Positions 1 through 7,921 of a stretch of 21,574 bases of DNA are shown piece after piece. The position numbers and the translations under genes are program-made. Source of the stretch: Cercozoa sp. M6MM (Eukaryota > Endomyxa: Ascetosporea); NCBI GenBank assembly GCA_040357565.1, contig JBDODJ010000194.1. The stretch is one strand, 5' to 3'. Within the stretch, counting starts at the first letter, position 1; each line of letters starts with the position of its first letter. The notes below the pieces were generated by a model. It saw only the letters and a list, made by a program, of their open reading frames with translations. It was not told the origin of the DNA and did not search any database.

Positions 1-2
1 TA

Positions 3-17
3 CCCCCCCCCCCCCCC
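3..17 (+). repeat. poly-C run (15 nt) in an intron
   Basis: A pure run of 15 C lies in the intron before the first visible exon, on the sense strand of the plus-strand gene. The window begins with TAC directly before it, so a GTAC donor may lie one base outside the window, as in other introns here that begin GTAC followed by a C run. Confidence 0.8.
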
Positions 18-50
18 GCGCCCCCTGCCCCCTTACCCCGCCCCCCTTAG

Positions 51-471
51 TTGAAGCAAGCTGAGGAGGAAGCGCGAACACTCGAATGCGTTGCCAAACA
101 GGTGTGTGTCTATACTCCCCCTTCCTCCCCCTCCCTATTGTCTGCAATAGAAGCAGGAGGAGCACGCGGTCGAACTGCAAGCAGCCGATGACGAGGCAGC
201 CATACTGGCCCAGCAGGCGCACACTTGTATGTTGTGCCCTGTCTGTCCTCCTCCCTGTCAGTCTGCACAGTCACTGTGCTGTGTATGTGTGTCTGTGTGC
301 ATGTACACAGTGCTGACACAAGTGATGCTGCCAACGACGCCTCCTGTGGCTGCCTCTGCACAGACAGGCAACGATGTTGCTAGTCTGGCCAGCAGTACCA
401 AGGTCTCCGCGTCTTCCGCCGACTCGGACGGCAACTCCGCCGATGACGCTGCTTCCACCACGTCCACCTGA
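51..471 (+). CDS. 3' end of an unrecognised coiled-coil protein (partial)
   Basis: This is the C-terminal end of a gene that starts left of the window. Three exons join in frame (51-101, 151-226, 323-471), giving 91 codons and a TGA stop. The introns begin GTGTGT and GTATGT and end ATAG and CAAG. The first half (about residues 1-43) is rich in E, A, Q and K (LKQAEEEARTLE, then KQEEHAVELQAADDEAA) and looks like a coiled coil. The remainder is a low-complexity S/T/A/D tail (SASSADSDGNSADDAAS). No domain can be named. The upstream acceptor is preceded by a C-rich tract. A poly(A) signal lies about 250 nt downstream. The phase of every junction is consistent, which supports the model, but the function is unknown. 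Confidence 0.6.
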
Positions 472-722
472 CCTTGATGCAACCGACCTGAAGTACGGTA
501 GTTCGAGTGCTCCGAGGGTCACCCCGTCTGTCTTCTCGTTCCCTCTACTACCAAGTAAGCGATACAATAGCACAGTCGAGTTCGTTGATTAGATACTGTC
601 GTGTACGACTTCTCCAGCTCCCACCTGGGGGAGTGCATAAGGGGAGTGGCTCAGGACTGGTGCAGGGGAACTACATAGTGTTACGGTATGGAAACCAGTA
701 TCCAAGGTACTGAAGACGACTA

Positions 723-728
723 AATAAA
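723..728 (+). terminator. AATAAA poly(A) signal for the left gene
   Basis: A canonical AATAAA on the plus strand lies about 250 nt after the stop codon of the left coiled-coil gene. It is the first such hexamer downstream of that stop. Confidence 0.45.
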
Positions 729-1115
729 GGAACTAAATAGAAACGCTATGCCGTAACAATAGTTTCTAGTTTCTTAGTAGACCAGACTGAACTAATTCAA
801 TACTCGGCGCGACGGCGATACGGTAAGCGCAGCACTACCATCATGGACAGTGTCTGGGAAACAAAGGGGAGTAGGACGGTCCTTGTCCTCTGCGGGTGGT
901 AGATGGCCGTATGTCCTAACGGCGATCATCGTGCGTTCGCGCGCCTGACAGTGTGCGCCTGTGAACAGACATACAATTTAAACTGGTACTATCCCCGTAC
1001 AGTCGAACAGTAGTGTATAGTGTAGTTCAGTTGGATGACTAGTGTTAATCAACGTTGATTTAGTCTTCAGCAGGCAAAGATATCAATTTAAATAAACACT
1101 GGTAGAACATTAAAT

Positions 1116-1121
1116 TTTATT
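1116..1121 (-). terminator. AATAAA poly(A) signal for the Rac gene
   Basis: TTTATT on the plus strand gives AATAAA on the minus strand, about 50 nt beyond the Rac/Rho stop codon, a typical distance for 3' end formation. Confidence 0.5.
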
Positions 1122-1170
1122 CGTCGCTTCGCGCAGACGAGAGCTCGGGTTCATCGCGGTCGGTTTAAAC

Positions 1171-2042
1171 TTACATAACAGAACAAGCAGTGCGCTTCTT
1201 CTTGAGCCTGCGACCTTTCTCGCGGAACTCGAGACCTTGTTGAACGACCTCGTTAAACAATGTTGACAGGCCTTCTTGCGTCAGAGCCGAGCACTCCATG
1301 TACTACGAGGCATGATAAATTTAGTTAACTGGGGGGGGGGGGTTGTGCACTCAAACAAAGAAACAGCTAAAGGTACCTTTCCGCCGAAGCGTTCCGCCAG
1401 TTGGGCGCCCTCTGCAGCCTCGATGGGCGTCTGTCCCTTCGCGTGCAACTGCTGCCGAATGTTGGCGTCGTCGCGCAGGTCGGTCTTTGTGCCCACCAGC
1501 AGCAACGGCGTGCGTGGACAGTGATGACGCACCTCGGGAATCCTGTAGCACAAACCCATGCTTTGCACGAGATTGCTTGAGATAGAAGCCGAGGGGGGGG
1601 GGGGCACATACCACTTTGCGGACACATTCTCGAACGAGCTTCTCGACGTCACGCTAAAGCAGACGAGCATGACGTCCGTGTTCGGGTAGGACAGTGGGCG
1701 CAAACGGTCATAGTCCTCTTGTCCGGCCGTGTCCCACAGGTTGAGGCTAATTGGCTTGCCGTTCATCATCAGATTAGCGCAGTAGTTGTCTAAACAACAA
1801 GGAATACAATTATCGATCTGTAGACAGTACACAGGTATAACACACCAAACACTGTCGGAATGTAGTCCACGGGGAAAGCGTTCTGGGCGTACGAAATCAG
1901 CATGCAAGTCTTTCCGGTGGCGCCATCACCGACAACCTATAGCACACCGTGTCGCTCTCCCAACCCCCCACCCCCCGCCCCCCCACCCCGCCCAGAACCG
2001 AGCTGCGTGAAACCAACTTACAACAGCCTTGACGTTCTGCAT
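1171..2042 (-). CDS. Rac/Rho-family small GTPase, complete, five exons
   Basis: Exons 2022-2042, 1846-1936, 1612-1789, 1377-1542 and 1171-1302 join into 195 codons, the usual Rac/Rho length. The protein starts [12 protein letters not shown]. The G1 loop GDGATGKT has T at the position that is usually V or C. Switch I reads YIPTVFDNY, switch [21 protein letters not shown]4 GTKTDLRD and G5 ECSAL. A Rho-type insert follows GTKTDLRD, which separates it from Ras and Rab. The C-terminus is polybasic ([10 protein letters not shown]) and ends in the CAAX box CSVM; a final M favours farnesylation. It should act as a membrane-bound GTP switch controlling actin and signalling. Introns 3 and 4 (sense order) carry C runs. 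The sequence resembles Rac more than Rho or Cdc42 ([16 protein letters not shown]), but the subfamily is not proven. Confidence 0.95.
1331..1342 (-). repeat. poly-C run (12 nt, sense strand) in Rac intron 4
   Basis: Twelve G on the plus strand are twelve C in the sense strand of the Rac gene, about 30 nt upstream of the acceptor. Confidence 0.85.
1593..1604 (-). repeat. poly-C run (12 nt, sense strand) in Rac intron 3
   Basis: The run starts seven bases after the 5' splice site GTATGTG, so here it sits at the donor end of the intron. Confidence 0.85.
1962..1996 (-). repeat. G-rich tract (sense strand) in Rac intron 1
   Basis: The plus strand holds several C runs broken by A or G, so the Rac pre-mRNA has four or more G runs of at least three. 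This could form a G-quadruplex. It has the opposite strand polarity to the pure C runs in other introns. Confidence 0.6.
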
Positions 2043-2652
2043 AGTTTGGGTTGGTGAAAAAAAAACTCCAGAAGCGAGGTGAGCAAAAAGTGAATGAGCG
2101 TGCGTGCGTATGCAGTGCGGTAGACAGGAGAAAAGTGTTTTAGTTGCGTTGTCGAAGTGTATACGAACCTTCCGTGAAACTTGCGTGAAACTGCTGCGAA
2201 CCTTACCCAGTTGTTCTGGTATTGTTCTTTTGATTTTCCCGAAAAAACTGCCGGGCTTGCTGATACTGTAAGCAGTCACCCCCATTTTTTGGGAACGTTT
2301 TGGACTTTAAATACAGGACAAGCACTGAAACTGCAAGTACAAGTTTAGTCAATGTTTCCTCGTCGGCCCAGGCCAGCACGCGCTGAAATTCGGGTGGGAA
2401 ATTACAGATTGTTTTGTTCATGTTATTGTTCCCGGTTGTTGATGTCTGTTCTTGTTGTTTAGCCACTGCGTCATCGCTGTAAGACTGAGTTATTGTTGTT
2501 ACCTTTGTGCATGTGGGCTTATTAATAACCTCTGTAGCCTCAGCAAGTTCGTACTTCTACATCGGTAAAAAAGGAGCTAACTGGTTTGACTTGTTTGCAG
2601 GTTTGTCTGATGTACCTCAATTGTAGGACAAGATGCACCTTCGCACGCGCAG
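2043..2652. other. spacer between divergent Rac and BTB genes; 5' regions
   Basis: This stretch should hold the 5' UTR and promoter of Rac (minus) and the unresolved first exon(s) of the BTB gene (plus). Several acceptor-like sites precede the first clear BTB exon, for example TTTGCAG at about 2600 and ATTGTAG at 2620-2626, but I could not fix an initiating ATG in the right frame. A minus-strand open frame also lies here and is listed separately. Confidence 0.4.
2203..2466 (-). CDS. possible small protein with one hydrophobic segment
   Basis: An ATG-started frame of 87 codons lies on the minus strand. It has a polar, Q/T/N-rich start (MAKQQEQTSTTGNNNMNK), then PPEFQRVLAWADEETL and a hydrophobic stretch (KLVLAVSVLVLYL) followed by KSK. 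The frame ends just after a GTAAGG donor-like site, so it could instead be an exon. It overlaps the region where the BTB gene should start on the other strand, and only one of the two may be real. No family is recognised. Confidence 0.22.
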   Translation of the reverse strand: MAKQQEQTSTTGNNNMNKTICNFPPEFQRVLAWADEETLTKLVLAVSVLVLYLKSKTFPKNGGDCLQYQQARQFFRENQKNNTRTTG

Positions 2653-3939
2653 TTGGCGTTGGTGTCCTTATTGGACGAGAGTGAGGAAGATAACGTCGGT
2701 GAACTTGTGCATCTCGTGGCACAGGATGCCGTCGTTGTGCCAGAAGATTATGTATCAACACTCTCTCGTTTAGCACTGAAAAATGAAGAGTTTGTGGAAA
2801 TGCTAGCACGCCTTGTTGTGACAGAATCCAGAGGAACTCGGCTTAGATTATGACGACACTCTTCCGGAGCACGAGAAGGCTGTGTCTGTGCCGATTCACA
2901 AAACACTGTTGCGTGCACACTCGTACCCCCACCCAGTTTCTATATACACAAGCACCGTAGCGTTGTCCGCTCGATAGGTCCGCTTTGTGGCGACTGGCTA
3001 AACTAGAGTGCAAAAACGACTTGTATCGTGTTGCAGTGCATCGTTACACTGCCAAGACTTTGAAACAAGTGGCCAACTTCATCTACTATGGTACACTTAC
3101 GCACCTTTCTGCTTGTGTGCACCGAGTGGAAGTTGACGTGTCATTCAGGTGGCGTTGAACTCGACACGTTGAGCGAACTGCTCGCTGTCTTGGCGTTTGC
3201 TGACGAGTTTCAGTGGTACCAAATACATGCATTCTCTTTATTCGACCCGAGTAAATACAGTGTACATAATGTCCTCCCAAGTACAGTCAGGCACTCTTTG
3301 TGTCGTGTGCCAAGGAACTAATGAACGACCCGTCGCGCTACAAGGCGCACATTACCAAGGTCTACAGCGCGTTGACCAGCATGCTGGCGGGCACATTGGC
3401 CGAGGAAGGCGCGCAGCTCGACGTCGTCTCGAACGTGCCGCCGCCGGCCTTGCAAACGCAGTCGCCCTCGCGTGCCCGCCTGCTGCAGGACATTCGCCGC
3501 GCAGCGTACTTGCACAACACTGTTCCTCCTTGTGTTGAGGCTACAGTGCACCATACTTCAGTTGTGTTGTTTCAGTACGGAAAACGTGCAGACAGTGCGC
3601 TCGAGGAACCCGTGCCGGCGCCAGTTCCGTTTGACGTGCAACTCGCTGCGACTGCTGCGCGAAGACTTGCAAGACCAGCTGTTGAGGCAGGTTGGAGGTG
3701 TGTTCTCCAACACCGATCCATGTGCTTCTCTGGTCAACCTGGTACGGTGTTCACACTCTCATCTGCCCTTCCTTCCTCAAAATAACATTCCGAGGTGTTC
3801 ACAGAGTACGATCGCGCGTCGTGCCTTGTTGCAAAATGCGTTCCAGCAATCAAAGCCGCAACATACTGAGTCTTTGTTCTTTGGCTCTGCTGTCGATTCA
3901 AAGCTGCAGAAACTGTTGACGTCTTTGGTAAATTCACAC

Positions 3940-3991
<52 letters not shown>

Positions 3992-5175
3992 ATACCGCCC
4001 ATACAACTACTTGTCCGCACACACTGTACTGGTTACACATTGTACTACGCGCTGTGTGTTGTAGTTGCTGTTGGAGGTGGCAGCCAGGTCGCACACTCAG
4101 TCACATGACATGACTGGCATGTGGTACTCCCTTCATGTCTAGCAAGTACTCACAGTATACAAAGGATGTGCTGACACACAGGATGCACATGCTGCACAAC
4201 ATTCGTCAAGGCGACCTCCATGTCGACATGTCTGATGAGGTGTTGCAGGCAGTGCGACAGCACATGCACGAAGCTTGCGACGCCGTCTACCCGCGCGTTG
4301 ACTGGCTCTCGTTTTTTTGCGTTTCCACGAGGCAGACTGTATGGGCCTATTTGCAACACCTTGCGACACCGACATATTGATGGGATGGCCTTTATTTTTG
4401 ACAGGTTCTGGTGCCACTAGGCCTGGCCCCGTCCCTCAAGACCGAGGATATCATTCAGCACTACCTGCAGCGTTCTGTACAAGAGGTAGTCTGTGTGAGA
4501 ACTGTGATATCACTTTCATCAGTGTCTACTGTATGGTCACTTGCAGATGCTCGGCTTCGTTCCGACAGCTGCAGCACCGTGTCCGCCTCGTCCGCCGAGT
4601 ACCGGAGGTACCTTGATTGGCATTACCCCATCTTATTCACATGTCTACTTGACTTCAGGCCCCCCACCACCGCCACCGCCGCCGCTTCCTACTGCTGCTC
4701 AGGGTCGGCGTCGTGTACGTTCGCTTTCTCTCTTTGGTCAGAGGGATATGCTTGTATGTTACTGTATGTGTACGCGTAAGCAGAATGACCAAGGTGTGGA
4801 TCCTTTCTTTGTGAATCCTTTCTTTGTGCCTGCGCCGCCGCGTGTGGCTGCTGCTCCAGCACCGCCTCCGCCTCCACTCGCAGGCACGCTGGCCAACACA
4901 CTACGCACACGTCTCGCCGTTCGACGATCGGTGCTCTTCCTTGTCTTGACGCGATTCTACTTTGTTTTTTTACTTCAGTGTTGCTTTTGCAGGAGCTTGA
5001 ACGCGAGCCTATAAACCGACCCGACTTGCGCGACACCCTGCTCGGACAGATCTCGAATCGCTCGCGAAACTTCATTATGGGCAGGCGAACGCCCCGACGC
5101 GTCAATGAACGTGTGCTCGCGTCCTCAAGTACCGACGAGTGGTCTGAGACTGAAATTGATACTGACTCGGATTGA
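2653..5175 (+). CDS. BTB-domain protein with proline-rich region (N-terminus unresolved)
   Basis: Exons 2653-2751, 2825-2922, 2978-3090, 3149-3215, 3287-3505, 3576-3741, 3805-3927, 4156-4338, 4405-4476, 4547-4607, 4659-4930 and 4993-5175 join in frame to 551 codons and a TGA stop. Splicing assembles a BTB/POZ fold at about residues 50-140: VPIHKTLLRAHS, then VHRYTAKTLKQVANFIYYG joined to GVELDTLSELL, then FADEFQCQALFVSCAKELM. A helical middle follows, then eight consecutive prolines near residue 401, a second P-rich patch (PAPPPPP) and an acidic tail (SSTDEWSETEIDTDSD). BTB domains dimerise and often recruit CUL3. No Kelch or MATH partner domain is visible. Seven of its eleven introns start GTAC. 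The first listed exon follows a CAG acceptor, so at least one upstream exon is missing. The junction after residue 33 is uncertain: a 31-nt intron at 2794-2824 is the alternative. Confidence 0.7.
3944..3992 (+). repeat. (CA)24 microsatellite in a BTB-gene intron
   Basis: A perfect CA dinucleotide array lies inside the 228-nt intron 3928-4155, the longest intron of this gene. Confidence 0.9.
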
Positions 5176-5491
5176 CCGGACGCCTGCACTGGCTTGCGTA
5201 GCGTAGTTCTTCGTTTAACATACGATAGCATCCGATCAGATCAGTGAGGGTACGGTATATATGTCGGGCTCGGCTGGATGCGTGTCGTATGTAACCGACC
5301 GATGTCAGATGTCAGTGTCGATGCCTTCACGTCATATTCCATCGTATCGTATGCGATGGTGGATTAAATAAAGATTATGCATGCAATTTTTGGTTAAAAG
5401 AGCCAGTGTAAATTTAAGTTTTACTGTCGGTGCTATGACAATTCGATTACAGTATATACACTGCCAGCTCATGCCGGTACAGTGCAGTGCG
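5176..5491. other. spacer between convergent genes
   Basis: About 315 bp lie between the BTB stop and the stop of the coiled-coil gene. It holds an AATAAA for the BTB gene and small direct duplications (GATGTCAGATGTCAG). I see no further gene. Confidence 0.5.
5367..5372 (+). terminator. AATAAA poly(A) signal for the BTB gene
   Basis: The hexamer lies about 190 nt downstream of the BTB stop codon, on its strand. Confidence 0.5.
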
Positions 5492-6533
5492 TTAGTGGTC
5501 GTAGGACGTCGATCGGGACGGAAGCATAGCTGGGACGCCAACGCTGGAGTCGTGGAAGTCGTCGCCACGAAAGGTGGCGTCATTCGCACTGGTCGCAGTG
5601 TGGACCGAGCGAGTAACTTTGCTGCGACTCGCATCGCTCATATGGCTTAGCGTACGTGACAGCGACTCCTTCAGCTCTTCGTTTTCTGTGTGCAGTCTCG
5701 AGATGACCGTCCGTTGTGCTTCTGCGAGCTCAGATTGCCTCTGAACTCATCAACACATATCCTGCACTCTTTCCACCCAAGTAGAACACTTTTGATTGTT
5801 CGAATACCTTTAACTGCTTGATGACCTTGCGAGCCTCAACCTCACGTTGTTTCAGAGTTTGCATTTGCAGCCTTTCGGTCACGACGTTGAGTCGCATCAC
5901 TCCGCATACGCCACTACGCTTGTTCATTCGATTGCCACTTTAGTTGAATAATAATTCATGGTGATATTACTCCTTGAGTAGTTGTGCCCGCAGTTGCTTT
6001 TCGACTGTCTTAAGCAGCTTTGCGATGGCAGTGGCGTGCGCGACGTGGTCACGTGGGTCTGTCCCCTCAATCGACCTTCCCAGGGTGTGGACTGCCTCTT
6101 GAATCGACTCGAAATCTAACAGGGCTGCGCTCCGCCCGCTTTTGTGAACGAAACGATAGGTCCATTGGTCCAGGGACATCATTGCCGGAGTGGCGCCGAC
6201 GAATACGCAATTCGTCGTTGAGTTCGATACTTTACAGTCGGTAACTGACTGTTCGTCTCCGAAGTCTGCTTTTTCGGAGAATCCCACAGTTGGTGTCAAA
6301 TCGATATCTACTTCAGCTTTTCGCAAAGCTGCTAACTTAAAGCATAAAGAGACGAGTTTGAGTGCATGGCACAGTTAACAAGCACGCAAAAACGACAATC
6401 GTGCTGAGGCACTAAACTTTGAGCTTCCTGCTCAGTTCGGTAAATTTAGAGATGTCCAGTTTGCGGCATCCGCGGGGAAGAGTAAAAATGTTAGCATTTC
6501 TCCAAAAAAAAAAAACACACCCAACGCTTTCAT
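5492..6533 (-). CDS. small coiled-coil protein, family not recognised
   Basis: Three exons are well supported: 5971-6328, 5808-5913 and 5492-5740, with introns beginning GTAATA and GTATTC. A 13-nt first exon (6521-6533, MKAL plus one base, GTGTGT donor) gives a matching phase and a total of 241 residues, but is tentative. The N-terminal half is mixed and contains SLDQWTYRFVHKSGRSA and a helical stretch ending TVEKQLRAQLL. From about residue 130 the sequence is a heptad-like coiled coil (VVTERLQMQTLKQREVEARK, then RQSELAEAQRTVISRL and ENEELKESL). The last 50 residues are polar (S, T, D, H). The coiled coil runs unbroken only if both downstream introns are removed. The gene is divergent from the EF-hand gene with about 33 bp between the start codons if the tentative start is right. 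Confidence 0.55.
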
Positions 6534-6566
6534 TAGACCTCGGAAGACTCTGTATTCATTGCCAAG

Positions 6567-7642
6567 ATGAGCTATGCAACGATTCCTGTTACCCCGAAGC
6601 ATCAATTCTCTGGCGAGCGACTCCCAAGTCCGCCAGTCGCAAAACTCGACTCACTGTCCAAAGAGCATCGACTGAACCTGTACTTCAAGGCTTTTCAGAA
6701 GCAAGATCCTCACCACAGTGGGCGAATTTCGGTTTGGGGTCTGAAAAATGCGCTGTCTGAGCTTGGAATCAAGCCCACTGCGGTCACACTGTTCAACATT
6801 GTCGATGTGCGCAAAGAGGCAGAATCGCTATTTAGCTTCTGCGACTTTACCGAGTTTGTGACGATAATCGGCGACATTGACGCCAGCGAAGAGGAGCACA
6901 AGTCGAGCGTCCGTCGTGCCTACAACATGCTCGTAGAAAGCGCTGAGTTGGCGGTGCAGCAAAAGTCTGCCGGTATTCGAAAGGCGTCGGCAGAGAGCGC
7001 AGTGGGTGAAGCTGCACAGAAGACTCCGACTGCCAAGGTTGTGACGGGTGATGAAACAATGCCATTCAAGATTCCGCACCCAAGCACATACAGGTTTTGT
7101 CCACCTAAAACAGAACGCCAGGACTACAGTGGCGAAGCTTCACACAGCTTTCTTGATGTTGACAGTCTGCGCGAGACGATTGAAGCTCTAGGCTTACCAT
7201 TCGATCCCGACAATCAGATGATCGAGTTCGGAAATCCCGATTCGCTTTCGTTCGAGTCAGTTCCCGTCTCGTCCTTACATTAAGCTGTCAACTGAACTAA
7301 ACTGTATTGGTGCAGGGAGTTCTACTCGATAGTGTCGCGGGAGGCAGAGTTGAGCAAGGCGAAAGAGGAATCCGAGAAGACAGCTACTCGAACTGTCACA
7401 GAGCACCTTGTTCAATCCGCGAGCGGCAGCGCCGAAGTCGAGAGCTCGCCGGCCAAACAAGAGACTGATAGTTCGATACCCGCTGAAGAGCTACACAGCA
7501 AGGAGAATGCTGACCAGGTACCGCAATTGTCACTCTATATTGCTGCCCTTTTTACATAAACTTACACTCCGGCGGGAAGGACGAATCTGAGGGCCAGTCC
7601 GAAGAAGACGTTGACTCTAACGAACTGAAAAAGAACGAATGA
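6567..7642 (+). CDS. EF-hand-like protein (322 residues)
   Basis: Exons 6567-7270, 7316-7517 and 7580-7642 join to 322 codons and a TGA. The introns are 45 and 62 nt (GTCCTT donor and GTACCG donor). The start ATG follows a CCAAG context and is the first in frame. Residues about 28-95 look like a paired EF-hand: helix HRLNLYFKAFQKQD, a loop of the form D-x-H-x-S-G-R-I-S, helix VWGLKNALSELG, then a second, poorer unit ending CDFTEFVTIIGDID. The second loop lacks a full calcium ligand set, so calcium binding is doubtful. A region with NMLVESAELAVQQK follows, then an acidic, low-complexity tail (DESEGQSEEDVDSNELKKNE). Known relatives are calmodulin-like or cytoskeletal EF-hand proteins; a ciliary role is only suggested by the neighbourhood. 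Confidence 0.75.
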
Positions 7643-7921
7643 AAGAAGCTGCAAGGGCGTAGCTGGAAATATACTAAAAAATTGAAGCTGTGGTAGAGTC
7701 AGTCGTCTAACATAGTTTGAGAGTACAAGAAACTTCGTCGACTGTGGCCGTTGAATCAATTCAGGTGGATGCCGTCAATTGTTTTTGCATTCTGCATAAA
7801 TTACTCGCACCGTCACGGTGACGGTGTGCCGGTGTGGCAGCAGCATTCACCGGTAAACTTGGTGACGGTTATTGTCTGTTGCTCCTTCCGAATTCTCCAA
7901 AGGCTTCACCGCGCACTCAGA
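7643..7921. other. spacer between convergent genes
   Basis: About 280 bp lie between the EF-hand stop and the kinesin stop. No AATAAA is seen for either gene. It contains a near-perfect inverted repeat, listed separately. Confidence 0.5.
7808..7826. repeat. inverted repeat between convergent genes
   Basis: CACCGTCACGGTGACGGTG has two perfect 9-base arms around one central base. It lies 166 bp after the EF-hand stop and 96 bp before the kinesin stop, where a hairpin in either transcript could affect 3' end formation. That role is a guess. Confidence 0.5.

Larger units (their letters stand above)
472..1170. other. intergenic spacer between convergent genes
   Basis: About 700 bp lie between the stop of the left coiled-coil gene and the stop of the Rac gene, which converge. 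I see poly(A) signals for each strand and several AT-rich AATTTAAA-like words, but no reading frame that continues a neighbour and no RNA gene. Confidence 0.6.

Noticed and set aside
4659-4930. Formin FH1 region
   Set aside because: The proline runs suggested a formin, but no FH2 helices follow; the rest is a short basic and acidic tail, and the N-terminal side is a BTB fold.
5381-5650. 89-codon plus-strand frame ending VATKGGVIRTGRSVDRASNF
   Set aside because: It lies opposite the last exon of the minus-strand coiled-coil gene, whose frame continues a heptad pattern across a splice; the plus frame has no such support.
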